DNA from: Oscarella lobularis | Taxonomy: Eukaryota > Porifera > Homoscleromorpha > Homosclerophorida > Oscarellidae | Assembly: GCF_947507565.1 (NCBI RefSeq) | Contig: NC_089192.1 | Span: 2,166,690 to 2,230,689, forward strand | DNA length: 64,000 bases | Direction: 5' to 3' | Shown: piece after piece, positions 51,443 to 61,457 of the stretch | Layout of the letters: the number at the start of each line of letters is the position of its first letter | Position numbering within the stretch: the first letter of the stretch is position 1 | Position numbers and translations under genes: made by a program | Notes under the pieces: generated by a model | The model's database searches: none | What the model saw: only the letters and a program-made list of their open reading frames with translations | What the model was told of the DNA's origin: nothing

Positions 51443-52471
51443 ATGGGGCCCCCTTTCAACTTCACCTTCAACGATACATTAGCAGAAAATCTCTGGTCAG
51501 CTCGAGTAATCCTCAACCTGACGGTGGGCATCTTCACAGTCACCGTTTGCAGTCTCATCTGCGCAATCCAAATCAAGACGCGCCAATTCACCACCGTATC
51601 GAACATCGTCCTCCTAAACGCAATTGTCGCCGACCTATTTGCCGGCGTCGGAATCCTCTTCTTCACCTTCGTCGCGGTCCATTCATTCGAGGCGAAACCC
51701 CTCTTTGATAATCTATGCAAGTGGACGTGGGTACTCGTCTTCTTTACGATTGGCTGGTCCGCCTGGGCCGTCTTCTTTGTCGCCTACGATCGCTACGAAG
51801 CGGTCGCCCGCGGCATGAGACGACGAATGACTTTCAAGAAAGCGATTGCCGGTGTGAGTGTGACCGCCTTCGGCGCCGCCGCCTTCGCCGTCTTTCCGCC
51901 CACCGGTTGGGGAGGATTCGAATCGGGTCTAATGATAATCCCACCTGGAGGCGATCGCGGATTATGCCTTTTACATAACAGCGGCTTTTCCCATAGCAAT
52001 GGACTTTTCATCTACGGAATCCTTTTCTTTTCTGTTTCCTCCTATCTACCTCAACTTCTCACTACCATATCTCTCATTCTTCTCCTATGTACAGCGTGGA
52101 AGATCTTCCGCAAAGGTGGCCGGAATGAGGAAAGTGCCTTGCTCAGATCACGCGGCTTTCGTTTCATCATAGCCGTCATTTTATGCAAGTTAATCTGCGT
52201 CATTCCCTTTCAAACGTCGCTTCTCGGCAAGGCGGCGCAGTCTTTCGTAATAGATGAAAGTATAGACGACTCATTCGAAATACTTTACTCGACGAACTTC
52301 GTCATCAATTCGTCACTCTACTTCCTCTGGCTAAATAGCTCCAACGGCAAAGTCAACTTGAAGTGCTGCTGCAGAAAGACGGCTCAAATGAATGATGTCG
52401 AGTTCGTCTCGGCTAATGGAAGAGCAAGGCAGGCGCAGGAATTCACTGACCTGGAATCCTATTCTAAGTAG
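51443..52471 (+). CDS. Rhodopsin-type (class A) GPCR, paralogue 2
   Basis: Same length (342 residues) and exon structure as the gene at 48649. Key residues: Asp64 in TM2, Cys92 at the top of TM3, Asp116-Arg117-Tyr118, ECL2 Cys175, C-V-I-P at 252-255 and N289-S-S-L-Y293 in TM7. Substitutions are scattered; the central part (TM3 to TM5) is most alike and the N- and C-terminal ends differ most. The tandem arrangement with a duplicated upstream region suggests recent birth and perhaps shared regulation. Not assignable to a ligand class by eye. Confidence 0.88.
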   Translation: MGPPFNFTFNDTLAENLWSARVILNLTVGIFTVTVCSLICAIQIKTRQFTTVSNIVLLNAIVADLFAGVGILFFTFVAVHSFEAKPLFDNLCKWTWVLVFFTIGWSAWAVFFVAYDRYEAVARGMRRRMTFKKAIAGVSVTAFGAAAFAVFPPTGWGGFESGLMIIPPGGDRGLCLLHNSGFSHSNGLFIYGILFFSVSSYLPQLLTTISLILLLCTAWKIFRKGGRNEESALLRSRGFRFIIAVILCKLICVIPFQTSLLGKAAQSFVIDESIDDSFEILYSTNFVINSSLYFLWLNSSNGKVNLKCCCRKTAQMNDVEFVSANGRARQAQEFTDLESYSK

Positions 52472-52607
52472 ATACAGTTTTAAGTTTAATCACAAGCAAC
52501 AATATTCTCCCCAGTTTTGCTCTTTGTTTGCTTGCATTTATACGGTCATGTATAATTGTGTCTAATCTCTAAACTGAACCGACTTTCCAGTGCCTTACAT
52601 TAATTAA

Positions 52608-52973
52608 TTAAGTAAAGGGCGAGCAAAGACCTCGTTGAAGTAAGACTACTCTCTTATGTAAGTTTGCTTCAGTAAGTATAGGTAATATTAGACTGAACAT
52701 CACATTGATTGCAACAGGCGAAGGATCAAAGTTCGTTACCCTGATAGCTGGTACAGTAAACGTTGAAGTATCCATCGAGTATCCGTTATTCAAAGCGTAT
52801 CTGTTCAATTTAGAGTCGCTTTGCAAGCGGCAGACTATAGACAGGAAGTCACTCTGAGGCAATATTTGGAGCCCCATTAGCGCGAGCATAAACGCGTTAG
52901 TCTTCCCATCTGTAGTACGTGTTCCAAGTTGCATGTGCCTTCCGCAAGGTGCGTCCATCTTGGCTCTCAGCAA
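52608..52973 (-). CDS. Unassigned open frame
   Basis: A 121-codon minus-strand frame without a recognisable domain, ending shortly downstream of GPCR 2 (convergent). Composition looks protein-like (for example STFTVPAIRVTNF, ILPILTEANL), and its first in-frame ATG is a few codons inside the open frame. It could be a terminal exon or chance. I have no function to offer. Confidence 0.2.
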   Translation of the reverse strand: MLRAKMDAPCGRHMQLGTRTTDGKTNAFMLALMGLQILPQSDFLSIVCRLQSDSKLNRYALNNGYSMDTSTFTVPAIRVTNFDPSPVAINVMFSLILPILTEANLHKRVVLLQRGLCSPFT

Positions 52974-53136
52974 GTCTTAAATGATTTAGAATTAGAAGAC
53001 AATAATAAATGAATTATTGGGTTATAATCAATTTCGTACGTCAGAGATCGCGTGCGCTATTGCGTTTCCAGACCTCTTTTGTCGCTCGGTTTCCATCTTC
53101 GCGCAGTCCAAAACGAATCAAAAATTGGGCACGGTA

Positions 53137-53616
53137 ATGTCTCGAATACGAGAGGGAATCGATGCTGATTGTTGTCGTGCGAATAGGGGGTCGCGGAGCC
53201 CCATTGTGGAAATTTTTCAAAGAACTGTCTCTCAAGCGTCAGCTAGGCCCCTGTCAGCATTTCTGATATGCGTCCTGCTCGCCGAAAAGCTCATTCTCGA
53301 AGTAAAGCCGAAACGAAAGACGGAACATGCTGCAAAATGGGGCCTCACTCGAGAGAAACGTCAGTTCCACGACTACTGTACCGATCTCTGCATACAAAAG
53401 GCAGGCGAGATCGATCTCTACATTAATAGCCTGAGTGAGATCGATCGCTGCATAGACAACCAGGATAAGAGCGATCTTTATAAAGAAAATCCCTCTCAAT
53501 CTCAACAAAAGAATCTGGGTAAGTTCGGTCTTTGCAAAGAAGATAATTCAGAAAATCTGAATGGTATTTATATCTTCACAGAAAACCTGGGTGAGATTGA
53601 AGTCTACGTCTCTTAG
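53137..53616 (+). CDS. Unassigned ORF with degenerate repeats
   Basis: ATG at 53137, 159 codons. Residues about 40-57 are hydrophobic (LSAFLICVLLAEKLILEV). The C-terminal half consists of diverged repeats around a GEIDLYIN / SEIDRCIDN / GEIEVYVS motif. No known domain. It may be a genuine small gene or a transcribed repeat; no splice evidence helps. Confidence 0.25.
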   Translation: MSRIREGIDADCCRANRGSRSPIVEIFQRTVSQASARPLSAFLICVLLAEKLILEVKPKRKTEHAAKWGLTREKRQFHDYCTDLCIQKAGEIDLYINSLSEIDRCIDNQDKSDLYKENPSQSQQKNLGKFGLCKEDNSENLNGIYIFTENLGEIEVYVS

Positions 53617-53786
53617 TTTATATATACATGGCAATCGATTTCGGCAAAGTGTAAGTTCATGTTATTTATGCACATTCTTTTGCTTAGTGTAATCTGTTTT
53701 ACAGCATTGCATGAACGGGTGACTTGAGCTCGGAGACGGCAGTGTAAAGACACTCTCTGAAAATCTTTCCTCAAGCGTGTTATCTA

Positions 53787-53992
53787 CTCCCAAAGACCTC
53801 CGAGGCCAACGAGGTGAAAGAGGCCATACCTCTATAGCAGGGGCCGATAGAGTTGGCTTCCCCACTATGGCGAGACGCGGTGGGTCACAATAGCGGTCCC
53901 CTTGGATAACATGGGTGGCGGACTCAAATCAGAGGACGCTTCACTCCCAAGGCCCATCTCCGAGGCCAACTGAGGATAAAGAGGCCGTACCC
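53787..53992. repeat. Pair of imperfect direct repeats
   Basis: 53787-53831 and 53943-53992 share CTCCGAGGCCAAC, an AAAGAGGCC block and a TACC block. The surroundings have no coding support. Confidence 0.5.
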
Positions 53993-54099
53993 CGTGCCTC
54001 GTGGGTCAACCGAGGCTCCGGGCTCCGGGTCCACCAGGAGGCGTGGGTAAATCGCCTCCCCAACCTGAAGACGCCGAAAGGACGATCATTTGTAGTCTT

Positions 54100-55358
54100 G
54101 AGTTAACTTCCGGTTTATTTCCGGGTTTTATGAAATAAAAATAGTTGGTCCTTGTCTATGATTTTTTCAGTGAGTCGCGACCTGGCTATAAAGACACGCA
54201 CGCGCGATAGATCCCCCATCCCCTCGCCCCAAATACAAGAAAGTAAAAAGTTTACATCACGCAATAAAAAGAAGACACATGCATGAATAGATCATATCGT
54301 CTGAACTTCTGAAGCGAAAGCGGACTCCGATGAATTATCAATTCAACCGACGCAATATGTGATTCCATCAAAAAACAGCACGTGACATCAGAACACAAAA
54401 AACGGGAAAGAAACGACGAGGTCGAGTATCCTATGATTCATAAAGAGAAACAAGTAAAAAAAAGAGCATCATCGAATACCATCGTCTCTCTAAGAGACAA
54501 AAGCCTCATCGAATACCATCGTCTCTCTAAGAGACGAAAGCCTCATCGAATACCATCGTCTCTCTAAGAGACGAAAGAGCATAATTGAATGCCATCGTCT
54601 CTCTAAGAGACGAAAGAGCATCATCGAATGACAATCTGTCCTTCTTCATGTGAAAGAAACGAAGGTCGATCTGTCCTTTGTTTCTTTACTAAACAGCGTT
54701 GCGTCTAGAAGGGTGCGTAATGTGGATTGAGATGTTATCTCACATAGGTAATCATTTGTTAATGTGTATAAATATCTCTTACCTTTTTCGGTCTGTCCCT
54801 CCGGTCCCGTGATGCCAAAAATCTTTCATTTCTTAAGACTTCTATTATTAAATATTAAGTGCAACATATAATCTTTTGGATTAATAAACATACTTAGGCA
54901 ATGATGTCACCATTTTGAGTATGAATATGGCCTTAAAGTTACGAATCATCGTCGTTCCGCCGGCGAGAGCGGCTCTGGTCCCCTCGTAGAAGTTGTCGGT
55001 TGCCTGTGTTCTCATGAAGGGTAATTGCACTTGGATGTGCGTGTGTCGATTACATCTGAAAAACTTGCGTTTTGTACGTTTTTTTGCTGATCGGATCGTT
55101 TACCTACCGAGGAAGACTTATTTTCCTGTTGCGTCGACTATTTCTGTTCCTTCTGGAACGCTTACGCTCTCGCCTACGGCTCTGTTGTGAGGAAAAGCGC
55201 GGTTCAGTGTTGCAGGGTTCGATCGGGGACCCCTTACGGAAGACGTTGGCGCAAAAGGCGCGAACTTAGTTCACGCAAGTTCCGCCGCGAATAAGAAGCG
55301 GTGAAGCCTACGACAAAGACGTTCGGAAGACGGAGAAACAGAGGCGAGACGTGAGCTC
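54100..55358. other. Non-coding stretch
   Basis: Apart from the hairpin minisatellite at 54464-54632 I see nothing assignable. Confidence 0.5.
54464..54632. repeat. 37-40 bp minisatellite with an embedded hairpin
   Basis: Four units start near 54483, 54520, 54557 and 54597. Each contains CGTCTCTCTAAGAGACG, a perfect 7-bp inverted repeat with a 3-nt loop (the first copy has one mismatch). Spacer sequence between units is conserved, so it is not a CRISPR array. Confidence 0.8.
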
Positions 55359-55805
55359 GGTTTCGCGGGATATAGACGCTGTCTCTTGCACGTAGGATAT
55401 AGTCTGGCTTTGTGACAGTTCCGAATGACGAAGGATCGCTTCGCAATAAAAGAGATTCTGATGACACAACGGTGTTTTCTTGAAAATGCAGTCCCGGATG
55501 CTAGAGAACTTCCCTGATGCTTACACGACTCAAGAGGATAAATTATGATAGTAACACACTGTTGCTGATGATTCAGAACCATCAATGGCGTCTTCGCCTA
55601 AGAACAGTCGGGTGTGGACTCCTTGTCATGGCTTGGGAAGACGAGCAAGAAGACGAATGTAGCGTTACTACTCGTAGATCTCGCACTCGCCTACGCTTTC
55701 ACCTTCTCTCTATTTAATTAATATATAAACGAGCGTGTCTGACAGTTACATTGACAGTGACAGTGACAGTGACAGCAGTGACAGTGACAGCAGTGACAGT
55801 GGACA
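55359..55805. repeat. Dispersed repeat, copy A
   Basis: About 440 bp from GGTTTCGCGG to a GACAGT-rich microsatellite. Two relatives lie at 59270-59705 and 61458-61890. All contain a TTAATTAATATATAAACGAG segment just before the GACAGT run. Confidence 0.8.
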
Positions 55806-56224
55806 GCAGCACTGATAAGACACCGCGCCCGCCGCCTAACTAGACGTGCATAGCCACACTCTCGTGCAAAGTCACAGCTTAACGAACGTTTTCCGCCTAG
55901 AGCTGTCCCAAAAGGTGTCACTTAGCACGTGTACAGATCATACATGTATCTAATTATCCCTCGACTTTGTGTGTTGTTCTCATGCATGACTCACAAATGA
56001 GATACCGCGATAAATAGTGGCTGCGAGAAACTTCTTCGGTGTCGGTTTTCGCAGCCTGCATGCAATAGAAGCGCTGTCTTTTCTACAGAAGCCGCAATCT
56101 ACGTTCTTACCTCATAAATGACATGCCTATTTAGAAGCATTGCACGTAAGGTGATAGACGTTTGTAATTAAATAGACGTTCATGCTTGGACTCTCGTGCC
56201 ATGTCACGCCCTCCAGTTCTTCTG

Positions 56225-56232
56225 TATATAAG
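56225..56232 (+). promoter_or_regulatory. TATA box of the knottin-like gene
   Basis: TATATAAG lies about 50 nt upstream of the ATG at 56282, leaving room for a short 5'UTR. Confidence 0.6.
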
Positions 56233-56281
56233 TCTTCCCCAGAAACAGAGGTTCTCACACTTGACTTGAGTGAAGATCGCG

Positions 56282-56616
56282 ATGAACAAGGCCGTCGTTT
56301 CCTTCTTTATTCTGTCCGCTATGTTTGGTGCTTTTCAATTTGCCACTGTTCGATTCGAGTCGTTTGAGAGGCAGTGCAGTGACGTCGGCGAGTCATGCAC
56401 TTCTTTGAAGTGAAACGGAGCTACCGTTGAGATGAGAGGCGACTATTGCTGCGAAGGAAGACACTAGAGAGGGTCACACGTGCATGCTACAAGCCCGACG
56501 ACGTTGGCTGTTGGTCACTGGATACAGTCTGCAACTGCTTTCCGACGTACAGCTGTACAAATTGTTGCGACGGATACACCTGCACAGGAGTTCCTGGACT
56601 TGGTGGGTGCGACTGA
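56282..56616 (+). pseudogene. Disrupted knottin-like secreted cysteine-rich peptide gene
   Basis: ATG at 56282 starts a clear signal peptide (about 20 residues, FFILSAMFGAF) and a short Cys-containing region that stops at TGA 56411-56413. In the same frame further on there is a CC pair and a second stop at 56465. A different frame from about 56485 to TGA 56614-56616 holds a Cys-rich stretch with the C...C-C...CC...C spacing typical of inhibitor-cystine-knot peptides. At least one nonsense change and one frameshift separate the parts, and no intron of normal size can join them. I read this as a decayed knottin gene. Activity, if any, cannot be inferred. Confidence 0.55.
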
Positions 56617-56619
56617 AGG

Positions 56620-57490
56620 ATTGAAAATGTAGATTGGTCCAAGACAAGAACAAACTACGTGAAGTTGATTCATTTCTGTCTCGTTCTGTGCTATTAAAAA
56701 ACAGTTTTGTCTTTCAGAAATTAGTCTTGCGTTTCTCCGCCCATCTAGCTATATGTCAGATTTTTGAAACCCTAAGCACTAATTTTGAGTCAAAGAGGAG
56801 GGGTGCACGGGCGCTTAATTAATGGCTGTGCCCTGACCGTTAATTTACTCGACAGAATGCGGTACGTAAAGTGAAAGATTTATAGATCGGATATAACTGA
56901 GTATCTTCCAAGACGAGGTCCCTCTAAAGATTATTCTATTTATTATTTCGAATTTAGACTTCTGCTTTTATGAGTCATGAAGCGACAGAAAAACTGTTCT
57001 TTGGTCGAAAGTGCCGTTTGAAAAATAAGGATTTACGAGTACCATGACGAATAAGATGTGATGAGAGTGGCCTAAAAAGTTTGAGAGTACGTCTACTTTT
57101 ATGAGACTACGATAATATTCGATCAATCGATCGATTATCTCTAATTGGCTTTTCTCTTCTGCTGTCAATTTACGCAAGTCCGCTAGCTACCAGGAGGTGG
57201 AGGATTTTATCTGAATAGTGTTCACGGAAGATCTGCGCCCATTCTTCTCTCTTCGCTGTCCTTACTCCACAACGAAACTCAGCAAGAATATGATAAAGAA
57301 GGCCTAAGCAAAACACCCTCTGGATCAGCCACTGTATAGGTTTTATTTATAGCACGTTTTTCTCAATAATACACATGACTTATACTATGCTATAAGGTAT
57401 AAGTAAAGTGTGCATGCATGCATGCATGCATGCAGGGCAGGGAGAAAAGACATGAACGTAATGAGCAAAAGCTTCATGCTTCCGAAAGCA
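56620..57490. other. Spacer with a short microsatellite
   Basis: No supportable gene. A (TGCA)n run occupies about 57411-57435. A 69-codon minus-strand frame at 56968-57177 looks protein-like but has no domain or splice support. Confidence 0.45.
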
Positions 57491-57495
57491 TTCTT

Positions 57496-57774
57496 TCACT
57501 TTTTGCCGTTGAAGCACGAAGGACAGAAAGAAAAACACCACAGTTGGCAAAATGGATTTCGAAGAACTCGTTTCTTAGCTTCAGTCACAGTTTTGCTTAG
57601 GTCTTCTGTACCAAATCGTGAGAGAGGTTCTTTGTAGAGTAGGGCCAGAGACTGAGAGCGAGGAATGGGCGCAGATCTTCCGAGACGTTGAGCAAAATAA
57701 GGTAACGGATTTGCGTAAATTGACAGTAGAAGAAATGAGGCAAATAAAAACACCGTCAACATCTGTCTCGCCAT
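57496..57774 (-). CDS. Secreted peptide precursor 1 (four-Cys C-terminus)
   Basis: 92-codon precursor. MARQM begins a strong signal peptide (FLFASFLLLSIY) with cleavage likely after Ala21. A pro-region of about 45 residues follows, then a basic KKR site (residues 67-69) and a C-terminal peptide with Cys at C-x3-C-x3-C-x2-C. It ends FNGKK, a possible Gly-Lys-Lys amidation signal. The frame extends further upstream, but I chose this ATG because the same MAR(Q/L) start recurs in three paralogues (58272, 60249, and MATL at 62563). It is transcribed divergently from the gene at 58272 across about 500 bp. Likely processed to a small disulfide-bonded peptide; hormone-like versus antimicrobial role is open. 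Confidence 0.7.
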   Translation of the reverse strand: MARQMLTVFLFASFLLLSIYANPLPYFAQRLGRSAPIPRSQSLALLYKEPLSRFGTEDLSKTVTEAKKRVLRNPFCQLWCFSFCPSCFNGKK

Positions 57775-57914
57775 ATGGATGATCGATGGAACTTTGGGCT
57801 CGGAATTATATGGGAACCCTTTTTGTACTCTGCGCTCCATGAAAGGCTGGAAGCTAGCCAAATCCCCACCCACGTCATGCGGAAGGGAATAGCTTCCGAG
57901 TACTTGCACTTGCA

Positions 57915-57922
57915 TGACGTCA
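57915..57922. promoter_or_regulatory. CRE-like TGACGTCA site between divergent peptide genes
   Basis: A full palindromic CRE/ATF consensus 141 bp upstream of the minus-strand ATG at 57774 and 350 bp upstream of the plus-strand ATG at 58272. Confidence 0.5.
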
Positions 57923-58271
57923 TATCGTCAATTAAACGCCATGCATCGCAACGCAGGTACGTATATACTTTATTATATAATTCATTTGTAATGTTGAGGT
58001 AGAAAAAGAGCACGCTAAAACCTCTATGCAGACAACGTCGTCCTCAAAGAGACTGAGAGCACTTCCTGTTGTCTAGTTTGAGGAAGCATTTCGCTTCTTC
58101 AGATCGTCATCGCGGTCACCTTAGCTTCCGAGGACGCGTCCGGCCCACTAACTTCCGCACAGAAGAAGGGTTTCTCATAACATCAACAAGAGGACGGTGG
58201 TTATACGTTAGCTTCTGGCTGGACAGCATATTGGGCTCTACACTTCCTACAGAGACCCTGCAGTATCGTTC

Positions 58272-58616
58272 ATGGCAAGACAGATGATTGCTCTGGCTTT
58301 CTTTGCCTCTTGTATTCTACTTTCAACGTACACGAGCCCGATCCAGGAGAAAGATATATTTCATCTCGCCCAATGGAGAAGATCGGCGATAAAGTCTAAG
58401 TCCCAGTCAGTACTAGAAAAAACGAAATCAGAGAAAGATGAAAGCCGTCTCAACGATAGTCTCAGCCATTCGCAGCAGCGAAATGATGTAAAGCACATAA
58501 TTTGGAATAGAAAGCCCTAAACGTAATATCGTCTCTGTAAGGTTCTGAAACGGTTCAGGCGTCGTAAGCGCATTTGCGTTCCGCCTTCATGTCGTGGCTT
58601 CTGTTATATCTGCTAG
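58272..58616 (+). CDS. Secreted peptide precursor 2 (four-Cys C-terminus, one intron proposed)
   Basis: The first exon, 58272-58487, starts MARQMIALAFFASCILLSTY, matching the signal peptide of precursor 1, followed by a polar, KS-rich pro-region. The uninterrupted frame would stop at 58520. A 54-nt intron (GTAAAG at 58488, ending TGTAAG at 58541), typical of this genome, instead joins in phase 0 to exon 58542-58616. That exon encodes a strongly basic stretch and a C-x4-C-x3-C-x2-C ending like precursor 1. The shared Cys framework is the main argument for the splice; a simple frameshift is the alternative. The product is predicted to be a cationic secreted peptide. Confidence 0.6.
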
Positions 58617-58619
58617 TCG

Positions 58620-59950
58620 AATGTCAAAACATCCTGCCAATCTGTTTTCTCTGGTATAGGTGCCGTGAAAAAAAAGAACACTGCCTTGCCTAACACTACG
58701 CGTAGCACCACGGAGCACTTGCTCCTATTTGTTCTAAAAATAAAGTACGAAAAAATTATGGAAGCTTCTTCGAAACAGAAAGATCGCGTTGCCCTTGGTT
58801 GCCCGGTGGTACAGGACCCAGCGTGGGCCGATGTTGGCTTACCAATTCGCGCCGCCCTCTGTTCTGCAAAGCGTATAAGAGGAGCTCTAGTATCGCTAGG
58901 AGTTGCAGAAGCATTTCAAAAATCGATCAAATGCGTGACGTTGCCTTAATTGCTAGCTGGCACTGGCCTAGCCTCGTCCCGAGACCCTCTATCCTTTTAC
59001 GGAAAAGCCCGCGGAAGCTAGATAGTATAGCTCTCAAATTGTTCGACAGCGATTTCGATCTAAGTGAAATCCGTACCTTGGTCACTTCGTCTCGTCGCCG
59101 ATTAGGACGCAAATTCGAACTGAAACGGGACACAGTGTAACGATGGGATAAAGTTCTTGTAGTTGCTGCGATAGCGAGTTTGCACAGTCTCTTGAGGACG
59201 AGACAATCGGCGTTAATGCTCTCCAAATACGGGCTTCAAGAATCCCATAAAAGGTACGCCGCTTTACCTGGTTTCGCGGCGTATAGACGCTGTCTCTTGC
59301 ATGTAGGATATAGTCTGGCTATGTGACAGCTCCGAACGACGAAGGATCGCTTCGCAAAAAAGAGATTCTGGGGACTAAACAGTGTTTTCGTGAAAATGCA
59401 GTCCCGGATGCTAGAGAGCTTCCCTGTTGCTTACACGACTCAAGAGGATAATTCTGATACTTAGATACCGTTGCTGATGAGTCAGAACCATCAATGGGGT
59501 CTACACCTAAGAACAGTCGGGTGTGGACTCGTTTTCGTGGCTCGGGAAGGTAAGCAAGACGAGGTATGTAGCGTTACTACTCGTAGAGAAAGAAGATCTC
59601 GCAAACGTCTATGCTTTCACCTTCTCTAATTAATTAATATATAAACGAGCCTGTCTGACAGTTACAATGAGAGTGACAGTGACAGTGACAGCAGTGACAG
59701 GGAATAATTGATGGATTGACAGGTTTATAAAAAGAAGCTTTTGAGCAAGGCTAAGTTTGTCTTTAGGTTACTTCATCAAAGACATGTATTCACTATAGTT
59801 AGATTGCTAGTATGCATTCCAGACAATACTCTTAGTTTTCACAGGCACTGGGTCACACATGACTGTGATGTCGGTAGAGAAATCCACTGCGTCGGTATCG
59901 TCTGATAGCCTTCATGAAATACTCACAATATAGACTAAAACTTTTGCTAT
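58620..59950. other. Spacer containing dispersed repeat B
   Basis: No supportable gene. From about 59047 it forms the 5' part of a segment duplicated at about 61188. Repeat copy B lies at 59270-59705. Confidence 0.55.
59270..59705. repeat. Dispersed repeat, copy B
   Basis: Close relative of 55359-55805 and 61458-61890, ending in a GACAGT run. Confidence 0.8.
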
Positions 59951-59953
59951 TTG

Positions 59954-60249
59954 TTAATGCCTTACGTTGTTGCGTTGATCCAACTGCAAGCGGTTACTCA
60001 GTTTCTTGTTTTGATTGTCAATTCCTATTTCACGTTTTCCTATCAATTCTTTCACTTCCTCAACATTTATGTCGTTAGTAATTCCAACTGCAAAGAGACC
60101 TCTAAGGGCGATTTCTGTGAGTGCGAATGGGGAGCCGATAGTGTAGTCCGATTGAGAGGCAACATCTCTTCCACATTGATTGGACTGGCGTGTGTTGGAA
60201 GTAGTAGAGAAAAGGCAACAAGCGCCGCAAAGATGACCAGTCTTGCCAT
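59954..60249 (-). pseudogene. Secreted peptide precursor 3, frameshifted
   Basis: ATG at 60247-60249 starts MARLVIFAALVAFSLLLPTH and a PINVEEM pro-region like that of precursor 4 (62563), but the frame ends at 60067. The part homologous to the C-terminus of precursor 4 (ITNDINVEE...GKREI...QNKKLSNRL) is intact in another frame down to 59954. No intron-sized gap lies between them, so a small indel around 60100-60125 has broken the gene, or there is a sequencing error. TATATAAG occurs at 60297-60304 (minus strand). Confidence 0.6.
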
Positions 60250-60296
60250 GCCAATAAATGATAGGATATTCTGAGGCTACCGAAATGCGTGAAATT

Positions 60297-60304
60297 CTTA
60301 TATA
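60297..60304 (-). promoter_or_regulatory. TATA box of peptide precursor 3
   Basis: TATATAAG on the minus strand, about 50 nt upstream of the ATG. The same sequence and surroundings recur at 62607-62614. Confidence 0.65.
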
Positions 60305-60375
60305 CTGTATACTACCGGACACTAGCCTGAGTGCACGTGCAATCCAACGGATATCCTCTACTCGTTTTATTCAAA

Positions 60376-60505
60376 ATACCTTTAGAGGAAACGAATGACT
60401 TCCTTGCATTGACGTCACTGCCTGCGTCATGTCACTGATACTCAGAAAAATAATTTTAGTAGAGGAAGAGTGACTTCCCCGCAATGACGTCAGTGCATAC
60501 GTTAT
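60376..60505. promoter_or_regulatory. Two direct copies of a CRE-containing repeat
   Basis: 60376-60423 and 60454-60505 both read AGAGGAA, then GTGACTTCC or ATGACTTCC, then a full TGACGTCA (60410-60417 and 60485-60492). They lie between the divergent starts at 60249 and 60705. Related arms occur at 62831-62884 and 63051-63102. Confidence 0.6.
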
Positions 60506-60704
60506 CTCGCCCACTCTTCCTAACGTGACACGTCAGCAGAGGCTACGCCCACCAGGTCACGCGCATATAGAGAGAGGCTGTGACGTAAAGAAACCTAGTG
60601 GCTACGTATATATTTTCTATATATAGTCTCGGCTCTTTTGTTTCGGTTTCTGGTTTGATTCTCCCTTAGCATGTGTATCCGGGATTTACTGTCAGAAACT
60701 CGAC

Positions 60705-60834
60705 ATGGGCTTTCAGCCGCGTCCTCGCCCGAATTTGACTCTTGCTTCGTCACTACGGCTGCCTACATCAACATTGCGTTATCTTCTTCTGTCGTACGGG
60801 TTCGCTTTGGTATGCCTCTCGGCTGGGAGCAAAG
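60705..60834 (+). CDS. Possible first exon of a small gene
   Basis: ATG at 60705 follows TATA-like sequence near 60607-60626. The frame encodes a basic/polar start and a hydrophobic segment (LLLSYGFALVCLSA) and meets a plausible donor (AAAG|GTAAAC at 60835). Without splicing it would end after 65 codons. No later exon is identified. Confidence 0.3.
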
Positions 60835-60899
60835 GTAAACAGTCAGAGGATATCGAGGAACTGCAAAAAGACAGCGGGAGCCACTTGAAAGCGCAGTTA

Positions 60900-61457
60900 T
60901 AACTCTCTGCTCGCTTTCTCAGCTCAGAGATGTCTGCTTTTGTGCGGAATTTGTAGCCATAGATTAATTGCGAATCGCGCGGAGTCCTCGCGAGAGACGA
61001 CTTCGACACAATTGTCCTAAGTCTTCTCTTCCGACTTTATTCCATCTGAAAATGTCGTAATTAGTTGCCTCCTTGATATGTAGTCTTACACGAGAGTGTG
61101 GCCTTCGCTCTCTATATTCTTACATGAGAGCGTTGGCTATCGCTCTCTATATTCTTACTGTAGCTCTCAATTTGCGCGACTGCGATCAGCGATTTCGATC
61201 TGACTAAGTGAAATCCGTACCTTAATTCTTTTCGGTCACTTAGCAACGTCTCGTCGTGAGGACGGGATCTGCGCCCAATAATGCCGATTCTGGCCCAAAT
61301 TCGAACTGAAGCGGGACACAATGTACGGCTGGAGTACTTTTTTTGGTAGTTGCTACGATTGCGAGTCTGCACAGTCTCTTGACGACGAGAAAATCGGCGT
61401 TAATGCTCTCCCAATACGGGCTTCAAGAATCCCTTAAAAGGTACGCCGCATTACCTG
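60900..61457. other. Spacer before repeat C
   Basis: From about 61188 this is the start of segmental duplication unit C; no gene is supported. Confidence 0.5.

Larger units (their letters stand above)
59047..60310. repeat. Segmental duplication unit B
   Basis: Matches about 61188-62620, covering repeat B, the following spacer and the minus-strand peptide gene with its TATA region. Offset drifts from about 2.14 to 2.31 kb through indels. Confidence 0.8.

Noticed and set aside
54464-54632. Possible CRISPR array
   Set aside because: Intervals between hairpins are conserved rather than unique spacers, and the genome is animal.
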